DNA of 28,554 nucleotides from Saccoglossus kowalevskii (taxonomy: Eukaryota > Hemichordata > Enteropneusta > Harrimaniidae), in the NCBI RefSeq assembly GCF_000003605.2, contig NW_003137827.1, positions 457,214-485,767 of the forward strand, in the 5' to 3' direction. A program made the translations under genes and the position numbers. Within the stretch, counting starts at the first letter, position 1; each line of letters starts with the position of its first letter. Positions 11,061 through 21,794 of this stretch are shown piece after piece. Below the pieces are notes generated by a model, which did no database searches, was not told where the DNA came from, and saw nothing but the letters and a program-made list of their open reading frames with translations.

Positions 11061-12686
11061 GAGCTATAAGTACTATTCAGGACGATTGTCTTCAGGGGCA
11101 AAAGGTTGTGCAACCCCTCTTTTAATACCTGCCTGCCCTGACTTGCAGTATCTTTGATGCCAACCTAAAGCACCCTGTCCACTACGTCTTTATTAAGCAC
11201 CCTCAGACACTCACTCGCCGTGCTGAAAATAGGAATTTCTGAACACTAACCTGATCAGAAAAAAGGAACTGGGTTTAACTTAGGTGTTGTACATAATGTA
11301 ACCATTAACACTGGTAAATTATGGTTTCATTTGTTCTAAATTGTAACATAAGATGAACCATAATGAATGTTTCCATAACATGAAGACAAATAGGTTGACA
11401 CCATTGCCATTCAAATTGTTGTATGCTTAATATACGTTGTGTGTATATCAGCACATGTAAATTACAATTACAACAATATTTGTTACTTCAATGTGCAACA
11501 CAACATGTATAATGTTATGTTATTAAGTGTGACTGCACTTTGCATACAAGGAACAACAGACAAATTCAAGTATGAAATGAACATTGAATTTTACTGTCAG
11601 GTCGCAACAAAACACAAGTCAAAATTTAAATTAGGCAATTTTAGTAGTGTCATTGTTGATGAACAACTCTCGTTATTAAAATACTTACCTAGGTTTATGT
11701 TTTTTAATTTTTAGTTTACCTACAATGAGACAGTAAAGTCATGATTATCAGGATGCATTGTAATGCACTCATTGGAGACAACATATTATTTTAAATTTAC
11801 CCATTCCCTCATTTGAGCCCAATTGTAGTTATCGGTGTATAATTATCACTCTATTTCAAATATAGAATTAATGGTATTTGAGGTGATTATCACACCCATT
11901 TCATACATGATTGATACATACTATAATTCTAGCATTATCTGCTCTCAAGTCAAATATCAAATTACTTGAGGTCCCTGTCTTCCATTCAAGCCAATTCGGA
12001 AATACTACAATGGCACTTTTAATAAGTCCAATGAGCAGTGACCTGGTTGAAATCTTCCAGTTTTTGCAATTTGACTTTAACATAAATGAAATCCCTACAC
12101 CTAGATAATTTAGTATCTGAACTGTGACATGTATTCACAGATGTAATATTCATTATTATAATTATATCAATTTGGTACTTGTTAGGACTAATGTCAAAAC
12201 ATTTGACAATACATTTTTGCAATTGAAATCACTATTCTGATGTTTTGATCAATTTCTCTATATATTTTCAAAGGGATTCAACGTAGCCTAATCAAACTTT
12301 AGTGAATAAGTAATGACAGTAAATGGCTCACATCAGGGAGGACAAACTAGAAATTCATTGTTTTGATAATTGTAAACCCCACATTGCCCCTGAAGTATAA
12401 ATCTCTAAACCCCTGTTAAATTACATGGGGAAACAATTAATTTTCCAAATGCCACAGTACTATTTTAAATCTCCCACACTAAAACCCACGTTTTTGGAGA
12501 AAATTAGTTTTTTTGAGGTTAGATAGATTACAGCTTATAAACAGCATTGAAACTGCTTACATCTGAGAAATAAGTGTCCTGGAACAATATTTATGATTGA
12601 CTTCTTCCCCGTGCAACAAGCAAATTTGTGTCTACAGTAGTCATAGAGACAGTATCAACTCTGTCTCATTGTTATGTAAATTACAA
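11061..12686. other. Gene-free AT-rich stretch upstream of copy A
   Basis: The region just above 11060 probably holds the decayed 5 prime part of copy A, but no frame could be followed. Open frames at 11439-11714 and 11901-12222 have no domain signature and overlap one another on both strands. Nothing else was seen. Confidence 0.45.
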
Positions 12687-13132
12687 AGTTTTAGTTAGGC
12701 CCGACTTTTATTATCCCTTGTTTCGCGATCTCGCCGAATGAACAAGAGTCGAAAATGAAATAAAAATAAAATTTTATTTCAGCGTAATTTCTCGCGCCCG
12801 CCGACTTGTAAGCGCAAAAAATTGCTAAAAAAAATATTTTTATCTTCATTTTTTTACCGCCCGCCGCATAATAAATCCAAGTTGCATTTTCGTGGGAGTA
12901 TCACGATCAAAGTACCGAAGTCTCGCGCAGATGAGAAACAAGATTATACATGGAATACAATTTTATTTCATTTCTTCTCTCCGATCAATGATCTCACTTA
13001 CAATTCTTTGAGAATCACACAAATATAATGGAAACAAAGAATTAATTTAATTTGTTTCCGCCCTCCTCAAAAAAATTGCCTTATAAAAACTCGAGAAACA
13101 AAGAATAATAAAAGTCTGGCCTGACTGAAACT
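12687..13132. mobile_element. MITE-like element 1 with ~42-bp imperfect terminal inverted repeats
   Basis: The left end at 12687-12728 (core AGGCCCGACTTTTATTAT) is matched in inverted form at 13091-13132 (core ATAATAAAAGTCTGGCCT), with about six mismatches in 41 aligned positions. The roughly 446-bp unit is CpG-richer than its flanks (CTCGCGCCCGCCG) and has no transposase frame. A short inverted-repeat element without coding capacity fits a non-autonomous DNA transposon. The target duplication is unclear because the right end abuts element 2. Confidence 0.75.
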
Positions 13133-13503
13133 AATAGACCATTTTCCGTTCACTGCGAGAATCACGCGTTATGCGTGAAATCGAACGTAAAAACAGGACA
13201 AACAAAGGTCATAGCGTCGTAGTTGCGTCAAACATCGCGTGGGATTCGACAAACGCGAAAGTATTTCGGGGACATTTCCATGCTTAATAATGTGCTGTCC
13301 ACATTTGATGATAGGCAATTTCGATTAAGTAAGGGTATTCGGAAGCAATATTCCTCTGTCGAAGATCGGCCGGTCAATGTAAGCTACGAAATAAAGAAAT
13401 TCTAGTTCAAAATCAAATCGTTCGATTTTTGCGGCAGACGTTCGACGCGCGTCTTTCATGCATCTCGCGAGATCTCGCAATTGTACGGAAAATCACCTAT
13501 TAG
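13131..13503. mobile_element. MITE-like element 2 with ~50-bp imperfect inverted repeats, abutting element 1
   Basis: Left CTAATAGACCATTTTCCGT at 13131-13149 pairs with right ACGGAAAATCACCTATTAG at 13485-13503. Similarity extends inward through GCGAGA and GTGAAA/ATGAAA blocks to about 50 bases. The unit of about 373 bp is CpG-rich and contains the palindrome TCTCGCGAGA at 13463-13472, a known animal core-promoter element. TA next to each end would suit a TA target, but this is not certain. The short open frame at 13223-13405 is not convincing. Confidence 0.65.
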
Positions 13504-14157
13504 TATTCATATTAGAGGAGTCATTGCGCTTTATTGCGCACATACTACGACTTAGTGGAAACTGTGGCAAATAGTCAGTCCTTGGCGCCCGAATTGTGGA
13601 ATCTTGTCATAGGTTATACATAGTTCGGAAAACAACCTTTTGGACGAATATGACACGTAAAGCCACAAACCTGAGGAAAAACTTGGCACACGTCACAAGG
13701 AGTTGCTCATAGAAACAGGAAACATTACAGTAGTATCCCATAATATGAATCGGATGACACTGTCTTTGGTGAACTTTGACACAAGTGGGCATTTGCGAAG
13801 ATGGCGCCTGATAGTGTAGTTCATTGACGATCATCGCTGTCTTTGGTTCATGCAATGTAGAGTATTTTGGGCTGCGTTGTTTAAACTTGTGTGTACTGTT
13901 TGAACAGCATCAGACCTTGCCTAACGAATTTGTGTGAAAATTTAACAAAACATCGGTAATAATCAATAGTGCTTATGCACATGGGACAGAATAGGCGCCC
14001 TCATCGCTACTCACTATCATACATTCTACTTCACTGGTGGACATTACAAATAATACAAAGAAAATAGACAAGTATTGAGCGATGTTCTTTTCTAACAAGT
14101 TTAGTGAATAACGTTTACAACATACAACGTAAATGAAGGGAAATAAACCTTCACACA
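13504..14157. other. Stretch without a gene; one AAGATGGCG motif
   Basis: A minus-strand frame at 13607-13855 shows no domain. AAGATGGCG at 13798-13806 on the plus strand is YY1-like and lies near CpG-containing DNA, so it could mark a start site, but no exon downstream on the plus strand was recognised. Confidence 0.35.
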
Positions 14158-14617
14158 TTAATCTGAAGTAAAGAAATTACATTCAGTGGAAGATGATACC
14201 TCTTCTTGTGTGTCGGTTGTTTCAAGACTCTCCACGTCTGACATGCCAGACGACAGATCCGATGCCGTCATTCTTCCATGGTGAATTAACACATATTTTT
14301 TAAAAATCAAATAATTGTATGGAATAATATATTTATCACCTCTAGTTGAAATGAAATTGATTAACTTATAACATAAATCGAAAATCATGAAATGATGAGT
14401 GTCCTCTTCAGTGATTATACTCTCAAAGCAGTCCATAATTCCATCTGCCATACTTGTGTACATTAACTGTTGAACCATGAACTTTAACTTCTCGTCTATA
14501 TCAACACGATGATCAATAACAAATTTGTTGTTGAGAAGCACTTCCCCGCATTGAATCCTGTAACTTCTGCTGCGCCCTAATTGTTGGTTCTGGTAAAATA
14601 TTTTCACAAAATTCATT
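14158..14617 (-). CDS. Unrecognised intact exon, 152 codons, acidic C-terminal tail
   Basis: The longest clean coding-looking frame in the window that is not a mobile-element relic. On the minus strand a polypyrimidine tract and TTTTACAG acceptor directly precede AATGAATTTTG, so this is probably a 3 prime terminal exon and the ATG at 14616 may be internal. The body (IQCGEVLLNNKFVIDHRVDI, KLKFMVQQLMYTSMADGIMD, FDLCYKLINFISTRG) has alternating hydrophobic and charged residues typical of a folded domain. The last 40 residues are Ser, Thr, Asp and Glu rich (ASDLSSGMSDVESLETTD). No membrane segment, signal peptide or known motif was recognised. The upstream exon should lie above 14640 on the minus strand; none was found before copy B. 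It could be a host gene or an accessory gene of a mobile element. Confidence 0.5.
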
Positions 14618-15183
14618 CTGTAAAAACATCAATGGCATTATTTGACTAGTATTTCTCTATCATGTTATTTTTTTAGATATTATAAACATTAACAATTAAG
14701 AAATATTATACAGTGTTTAACCAGTATAAATATTGTGACAAATAGTACTGGTAAGTCTATTTCTTATATCCATTGTGTGTGCGCGCGTGTGGGGGTATAA
14801 TTACGTATGTATATATGCACATCTAGACTTATTTCATTGCAATTGTTCTATAAATAATTTGGTATATTTGGGCTGAGACCTCTGTCATTCGTTACCGAAC
14901 AGTTAATATTGGTACAATGGCATACTTCATGAATATTGATTAGGCCGATGGAAATGCAAGTACTAGTGATAGTGTAATTAGCAATCGCTGTGTTATAAAC
15001 CAATATAAAAAGAATGGTGTGAAGTGGGCAGCTAGCTGGTTGTAATTGGTTAACAAAAGTGTAAACAAACCAGAATATAAAACATACTAAAAATCAGTAC
15101 AAGAAAATTATAAATTTCCTGAGGTAGCCCAAAAACCTGGGAAAAAATGTGTACGTCCTGTGTGCCAGAGTTAGCGTCACTGG
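14618..15183. other. Spacer between the unknown exon and copy B
   Basis: AT-rich, with a GT/GC microsatellite at about 14774-14792. It should contain the intron of the 14158-14617 exon (minus strand) and the start region of copy B (plus strand). No promoter motif or coding stretch is clear. Confidence 0.4.
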
Positions 15184-15577
15184 TTGAGGCACACAGCGAG
15201 GTCACTACTTCATTGGCCTGACATTAGTGGTCTGAAAGATGAACAGGCAATGGAAGACAAAGAAGTTGAGGTACAAGAGTTGATTGATGACCTTGACAAG
15301 GCTACAAATAAAACTTCAAAATTAAATTTTGATTTACAAAACAAAAGAAAACAAATTGTATGTGGAAGAGAACGTGAAAACTACTGGAAGAACAAAGCTT
15401 CCAAATTAGAGGATGAACATCATGATGACGAAGTCAGTGGAGAAATTATACAGTTGAGGGCTAAATTGTCAGCATTGGAAGAGGAAATCACTGTTTTGGA
15501 AGACACAGCACAAACCCTGACAGAAGTAGTGGTTGAAGTATATATAAACGAGACTGAGGGTAAATACTCGGCTAATC

Positions 15578-16877
15578 CACGGTTACTAAAAAAGACGGTT
15601 AGGAAACGCTATTGCTAAAAGGTGTGAATCTGCCTAATTCCTCAAAGATGCGTGTCGCGCTGTGTACGCCCTCTATTGCTTGAGATTTCAAGGCTCACCA
15701 TTTTGTTTCATTTTTGTGTCGATCACTTGATGTTCCGCGAATTTGAAATTTTAAGCATGTTTTCGATAGAATATCCACGTTTAGTGCACAAGCTCTACGA
15801 AGAACTACACGTACATTTCGGATGAGTACTCTTTGTGACCGTGATAACATTCAGAATCGAGAATCGTCATTTATCGTTTTCACTGTTGTCATGAAAGTAA
15901 GCTTGGGTCCCGGAAGAAAAAGTGACGAAAATTCTAACCCCTAAGTCACTATTTTAAAATACATTATATTATAAAAAATACTAACAAATGAATTTTTAGT
16001 ATACTACTGTGCGTACTTATGAAGGTTGTGTGCGATTTGGGGGCTTATTAGAGTAAATTTTATCGTTTTGCTTTCGCGTAGACGCCGTAGAAATCGTTGA
16101 AAATGTATTCAACATTTTCCGCCAGTTTCATAAAATGCCTGTTTAATTGTTCTTGTCTGTCCTTGTTTCAGTTTTTTGGTAAATTTTTCATGTTGCAATA
16201 TTCAGCGTGCCGTTAAATGCGGTTTTAGTCCACGCTACAATTTTTGAACATATTGAACTGTCGGTACAACTTTCTAGCAGTCTCTTCGCCAAATCAATTT
16301 TTCGAACCCTTTTTAATCGTTCTTAATTTCATTGGAACTGCCTGTTGCACATTTGTTCTGCTTATATGCATTTTGTAGAGCATGGACGGGTAATTTCAGT
16401 TATCTTATCGCATATTTTGTATATTTCCAACAAAATGTATGTGATATCATGGGTCCTCATTAAAACTTTCGAATGGCTGAAATATAAACACTTGTATGGT
16501 TTCTTTGACGTCTTTTTTCTGATCATGTTTTGTTATTTTAGTTTTCTGCCGATCTTGTTCTTCAGAAACGAAAATGCCATACAAGACAGGCAAATTTGTA
16601 TTGAGTTTAAACCGAGCGACAGGTTTGGTCAGGATTCACTGGAACAACTTACACTTTAGTATTACTGAAAGTATCGACAGAGACACACTAAAATGGCGTG
16701 CAGTTGCATCAATGAACTCTGGGGAAAATGACGTCATATTTGCGTGATTTCCTGTCTACATTTTATGTTAATGATTTATCACAGATTAGTACGTCTTTTG
16801 TTTCAAATGTTTGCCGCAACACGCATCCAATGAAAAGAACATGGTTCGTTTCCTAACCGTCTTTTTTAGTAACCGTG
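15578..16877. mobile_element. 1.3-kb non-autonomous element with perfect 31-32 bp terminal inverted repeats and 7-bp target duplication
   Basis: CACGGTTACTAAAAAAGACG begins the left repeat, which ends at 15608; its perfect reverse complement ends at 16877 (from 16847). GCTAATC flanks both sides (15571-15577 and 16878-16884). The direct repeat is 7 bp if the ends read CACGG/CCGTG, or 5 bp (CTAAT) if they read CCACGG/CCGTGG; one further shared G makes the left edge ambiguous. Removing the element and one duplicate lets the coiled-coil frame of copy B read on into the next block without a stop. The interior has one 104-codon open frame (16345-16659) of no recognised type, so the element probably moved with a transposase supplied elsewhere. 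TSD length and end sequence do not identify a superfamily. Confidence 0.9.
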
Positions 16878-18672
16878 GCTAATCTTTGTTCGTTACTGAA
16901 GCATCATGTGGCCAGTCAACATCATAAAGATGTGCCTGAAGCTGATGGACAAATGAACAAATCGTTTACCCTCCACTTCAACAGTGAATAACATGAACAT
17001 TCAAAGACGATGGATTTCCCAGAAACAGATCAAGAACTAACACAAAAAAATACACAACATTGCACACAGATGAAACTCCAAAATATGGATAAGAATGGGG
17101 CATTTGCCACCCGCGACAAAGAGGGAACATAATATTGTTTGTGTCTTCGCGAGATGCTAACAAAGTCGGCGCAAGGCACCCTAGATACTTTCCTTTTAAT
17201 ACTTGAAGTAGCGAGGAAGATCCTTCGCCATATTGTAAATACTACGAGTGACAAAGCAGCAACTGAATGCAAGTTCAATAACCTTTTAGAAATATATAAA
17301 AAGTACTGCCAACTGTTAAAGAAGATTACAAGCATTTGACTGAAGATGAAAGAAACAGCATTGATCATCTCTCTAATTTTTTTCTGTGGGCTACATAGTA
17401 TTGTGCATATGACCGAAATATCACGTAGTGTAATTGTGGAAGCGAAGAAGATACAATTTGAAAGCAATCAACCTGAAATTCCGCGAAAATACCATCAAGA
17501 CAATGAACCTGGGACACTGGCTTTTGTAAGAATGGCTTGTAAGGCTTTCACATGTGGTGTTAATCTGGATGTCATCGAGAATTCACCTCTTACCTTCGCT
17601 TCGTTTTTGTCAAACATCAGTTATTATCTGTTCCTCTGGCGCGTGATAACAGGTTCAATATTCTGTTTGCAAATGCTGGCCATGTGTATTTTCTAAAGGA
17701 CCAGATTGTTGAATTTCGTGAGACCCAGAAATGGAACAAATTGACAGAGTGTAATGCAGCATGCAAAACAGCAGTTCTATGTCGCTGGAACAAGAGCCCT
17801 AGGTTTGGTATCGAAGCTGATAGCCACTCCTCTTTTGAAGCTACTAGAAGACCAGTCAATTCACATCACCGATATGAACATATACCATTTGAACCTGCTA
17901 ACTTTACTCAGGGATTCAGCCCTCAATATAGAAGACTTCATAACAGGCAAGATGGAAGACGTGAAAATTAACAAGGATCTATGATTCCTCAATAACGCCC
18001 AAACTAATACTGAGTGAATTTAAAGATCAGCTGCCGGGTGGTAAGTATGAACAGGTCCAACTACTACTTTTCAAGCCGAATATTAAGACATTAGCCACTG
18101 AAGCATACAATATGTTCGTGATGAATAGAACTGAAGAATGGCTGGTCGAAAAAGATGAAGCCAGTACTGAAAAGCTGGTTGCAGATATATGAGAAAGGAG
18201 TTTTGTGATAGAAAAAAAGTAATTGAGGAAAGAAAGTTGCAGCTTATTCAAGAGCAACTAAAGAAGGAAAAGAAAGGAAACGGGAAAAAACTAGCAAACC
18301 TTGAAAAACAAACAAACAAATGACCCATTAAGGTTTATGGCAGAACGTGGAACAAGTAAATGTAATGCTAGCAACTCTCAAGACCAATGCTGGAGGCACT
18401 GAAAGCGCAACTTCGTTTTAGGAAAAAATGTACTAAAGCAACACGTTTCTAAAAAAAAAACAGTTTATAACTTCTCCAAAAAAACAGGGAGCAGGAAAGG
18501 TGAATCTCAGCTGGGAAGAATTAGTGTGAATGTCAAGTCGTTATCAGGCCTAGCTTGCTTTTAACCAGTCTCAGATGTTTGAATGTTTGGTAATCTAGTT
18601 GGGAAAAGAATAAAACATAGGTTTGAAGATGATGGAACACGTGTTACTTACAATGGAACAGTACTCTCACAA

Positions 18673-19057
18673 GTATTTGCTTTTATATGATTGGCACTAT
18701 GATGACAGCACAACAAAAATGTGATAATGGCACAAGAGAAGTGTTAACTACAATGTAATATGTGCTTGATAATGACACCATAAGAGTAATAATTTGTATG
18801 TGAAATATTGTGATGATGGCATTGTTTGAGTCAGTTTTCTCGTCAGAAAAAAAGGAACAAGCATGTTATCTAATTAACATATGAGCTAATTTGCATATTA
18901 GCATAACAGTCTGTTAAATTTATTCATTTGGTGTAAAACACCATAACCTTGTTGCTTGAAAACCTTTGGCGAGATGACTGATGATATTTATAATAATCCT
19001 TCATCCAGCTATTGATTTATGACTAAAACCACATTTATGCATGTTTTCTTGTCTCAG
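18673..19057 (+). other. Copy B intron (phase 0) within the C-terminal module
   Basis: The donor CACAA/GTATTTGC and the acceptor TTGTCTCAG/GTTCCAGG split Ser-Gln from Val-Pro-Gly-Phe-Pro, the same site as in copy A. The intron is 385 bp and AT-rich, with no other feature seen. Confidence 0.7.
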
Positions 19058-19170
19058 GTTCCAGGCTTTCCCACCTGGTACAATGTTGTCTATGAAGATG
19101 AAATTGTTGAAGCAATAAGCTCCTAGATGACTTGAAAGATGGGGATTTGGAAGTTATAGTTGAATATTGC

Positions 19171-19873
19171 CGCATTACTTTACTTACTTTTTGGAGTGAC
19201 TTTGTAGGTAAACAATGGTCTCAGCTGTTGTTAAAAAGGTCCTTTTATCTTATAAACAAAAGTTTAATTTTATTCAGTAGTTGAATGAACCACCTGTTTT
19301 ACATTTACATAGATGGCAGGCGGAATTGTAATAATTGGAACTTTACAAGGCAGACATATTGCAATGAGGTCACATGATGTTTTTTGTGCTTTTCAGTATC
19401 AACCAAGACCATCTGTGTTGCATTCTAAAACAATTCTTGCATAAATATGCATACTTCAAAATGACCTGTTGTACCTAGTAATTGCTGAACTCGGCGGGGA
19501 ACGGCATAGCGGAACTGCAGCATTGATAACGTACAATCAAACGTGTTGAAGTATGTACGATAAATGGGCACCAAATTGTCTCACACGCTACTTGGCTACA
19601 CCAGAACCTTGACACACCTTCTGACCACGCGAGGTATTGTAATGAATGACTACAAATTCAAGTCTGACGACCCCTTTATAGACTATGTATACATGGGCGT
19701 CTCCCTAGCTCAATGGTAAATGTGTTCGCATTCACAAAAACAAAACCAAAGAACACAAACACACAGAAATACGTAACACTTTCGTACTGACGCAGCTAGT
19801 TGTATTAAATAAAAGACAAATGATCTACCAGGCAAGAAAACTTAATGCCCCGAAATTCATAAAATGGACTTAC
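19171..19873. other. Stretch with a possible retroelement terminal region on the minus strand
   Basis: No coding frame. On the minus strand CTATAAAGGGG (about 19673-19683) is a TATA-box-like sequence. Together with the nearby CpG-containing block 19480-19700 it could be a terminal promoter region of a retroelement, but no repeat partner was found in the window. A tRNA-like A box lies at about 19702-19712 on the plus strand. Confidence 0.3.
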
Positions 19874-20305
19874 TTACAAAGTTTTCTTAGACATCACTTC
19901 CTCTATTTTAGTGAAAATTCTAACTTTCTTGTCTAAAATTAAACAGACTAACAACTTATTAAAATTTATGGGGATAATGCTTAACTCTAATTCCTGCGCA
20001 GGTCCTAGTGTTTTATGTCTAGCTAAAGGAACACCTAATGACTTGAACAGCATTGTCATAATTGACATAGTACGCAGTGCACTTAATTTCTCTTTGTCCA
20101 CTCTCAAAATGTCATCTAACTGCTGTACAATGAATTTTATAACATGAAAATGTTCAGCAACCGAAAAAAATTGCCTGGGACAGCATGTCGAAAATCTCCG
20201 GGCTAGATCTACAACCAAATACTAATCTAACAAAAAAACAATACTTACCCTTCCATTTTACTCCATGCAAGGGCACAATGGATGGATGCAAGGGGACTTG
20301 CTTAA
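19874..20305 (-). pseudogene. DIRS/Ngaro-like reverse transcriptase, C-terminal part
   Basis: From 20305 down on the minus strand: KQVPLHPSIVPLHGVKWKG, then FFVRLVFGCRSSPEIFDML (palm-domain strands; the usual form is xPFGLxSAPxIF), a frameshift, VQQLDDIL (the catalytic xxDD box, with Gln where Tyr is usual), and LGVPLARHKTLGPAQELE followed by LDKKVRI. The LGVPLA-x-x-KT-x-GP signature is typical of the DIRS/Ngaro group of tyrosine-recombinase retrotransposons. The frame stops at 19874, short of the RNase H region. The recombinase was not found. The N-terminal half lies at 22600-23039 across the piggyBac insertion. Confidence 0.8.
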
Positions 20306-20440
20306 TCCTTTCTCCCGGGGGGGGGGGGGCAAACACATTTTATCGCAAGTCGAACTTTCTATGATAACTCATTTGAAATGTCATTTAACCAAGGGTGCAA
20401 AGTTGTACTTGAGTATTACGTTACAGCTTACCTAATTTCA

Positions 20441-20560
20441 TTTGAGTGCAAGTAACTACAAATTATGGGTAACCATTGCTACGAATTTATTGGACTTGAG
20501 CTGTAACATGTACAAGTAAATTTTAATGGGACTAAAGTAACTACAAATAAATTGAACTCT
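20441..20560. repeat. Left subterminal repeats of the piggyBac element
   Basis: AGTAACTACAAATTATGG (about 20450) and AAAGTAACTACAAATAAATT (20535-20554) are direct copies of one motif and are inverted relative to the right-end set. Repeated subterminal motifs are a usual place for transposase binding. Confidence 0.6.
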
Positions 20561-20631
20561 GTCTGGTGGGAATTACAATTAATTTCAACTAGGCTGACTG
20601 TTGAATATAACTATTTTTGAATTAGGTACAC

Positions 20632-21794
20632 TTACTTCCACCATTTGTGTGCTTGCCTTTGAGATGAATATGACCTTATCTGGTTTGCACAATCAACCAC
20701 TCTCATGTGCTTATTGTATTCAGAAACAAGACCTGGGGCTGGAAGGATGTACATTGCCTTTCGACGGGTAGAAGAATTCAGTATAAACTGACTTATTCTT
20801 TTGTTGTTTTCCCGAAATCCTTCACTGCATTTTGATAACAAGATTCAAAAGGTTGGAATCTTTATATGTCGCCACCACCAAACTGCCTTTCTGAGGAGCT
20901 GCTAATTGTCCTTGGCATAAATCTTTAGTTTTGGCAGGGTTTCTGCTTGGGTTCGATCTGAGGGCATTAGAAAATTCCTTACGATCTTGTCTTATGCTCC
21001 CAGTGACATATATGTGGTGATAATTAACAACCTGTCTGCCATATGGATGCTGGTATAGAAACTGTCAGTGTATACGGCATGATGTAAGCCACTAAAAGGA
21101 CTAAACCAATTTTCGCATCTTGCTGTGGTTCTAGAGACATCCCTCATGTTTTCATCATCCATGGGTATCTCTTCATAGGCATCACTATCATCATCTTCAA
21201 TGTGAAATGTGGGTTCATTATAGTCACTATTATTATTATTCAATATTATTTGACAGACGTGGAGTAGGTCTGTGATATTCCATATCAGGCTCATCATTTT
21301 CCTCACCTGAAAAGGTGTCCATCCCACTATCTAGATTAGAGATAGTTGGAATGACATTGTGAGGAAGGTATAGGTCACTTTAGATATCACTTTCTTCATC
21401 AGCATCACCCCACCTTCAACTTGGGCATTCCAAGGTAAATTTTCATCTTCACCTGGTAGATTTTCATCATCAAGCACATTCCCATCCCCATTGCCATCAT
21501 CAATTTGAACATTCTTATTTTCATCAACATCATCGACTTCTCCTTCTTCCAGCACACTGCCATCAACACCATCGACTTTAATCTGCCCATCCCCAAGGTA
21601 TTGTCATCTCTACCTTTCTCCTTTTTTCTATGGCGCCTTGACTTTTTTCTAGGCTTGCTGCTGTTATCCTCATCACTGTCACTAGTATTGCCACCATGTC
21701 TTTTTACGTTTCTATGTATCGTAATAGTACTAGCAGTATCAGTAACTGGCGGATGGGAACTCTCAGGGACAAAACTGTCACTATTTGTGTCCAT
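20632..21794 (-). pseudogene. piggyBac transposase with internal deletion of the catalytic core
   Basis: The minus-strand start MDTNSDSFVPESSHPPVT (21794) leads a Lys/Arg patch (KPRKKSRRHRKKEKG) and a long acidic N-terminal region that continues in another frame through 21331. After more acid-rich sequence (IEDDDSDAYEEIPMDDE, about 21200) it passes directly to GLHHAVYTDSFYTSIHMADR (about 21090-21030), the VYTDNFYTS block of piggyBac. Next come a frame change, NSSTRRKAMYILPAP and VVDCANQIRSYSSQ with HKWWK (20632), matching the usual VDxADQ and KWW. The middle third, which carries the first catalytic Asp residues, is missing, and the zinc-binding tail is absent. The product could not be active. 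Family assignment is firm from the C-terminal order. Confidence 0.85.

Larger units (their letters stand above)
15184..19170 (+). pseudogene. Copy B: DDE transposase with coiled coil and Tudor/Agenet-like C-terminal module
   Basis: Order on the plus strand: coiled coil (15250-15575; likely start ATG 15250, MEDKEVEVQELID, heptad-like Leu/Lys/Glu); element insertion 15578-16877; KHHVASQHHKD after it; HTDETPKYG (about 17081-17107, candidate first catalytic Asp); LREMLTKSAQGTLDTF (17140 on); NTTSDKAATECKFNNLL (about 17236, candidate second Asp); NFF then CGLHSIVHM (about 17385, a C-x-x-H motif common in DDE proteins). Then FNILFANAGHVYFLKDQIV (about 17660), LRDSALNIEDFITGKM (about 17910), QLPGGKY and FKPNIKTLATEAYNMF (about 18030-18115), a Lys/Glu-rich helix (about 18190-18310), and VGKRIKHRFEDDG with YNGTVLSQ ending at 18672. 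An intron precedes VPGFPTWYNVVYEDE (19058 on) and LLDDLKDGDLEVI. Several one-base frameshifts (for example in the T run near 17382) make it non-functional, but less decayed than copy A. The superfamily could not be named. Confidence 0.8.

Noticed and set aside
16345-16659. 104-codon open frame in the 1.3-kb element, considered as a transposase or membrane protein
   Set aside because: Hydrophobic composition follows from AT-rich DNA; no motif, and the element appears non-autonomous.
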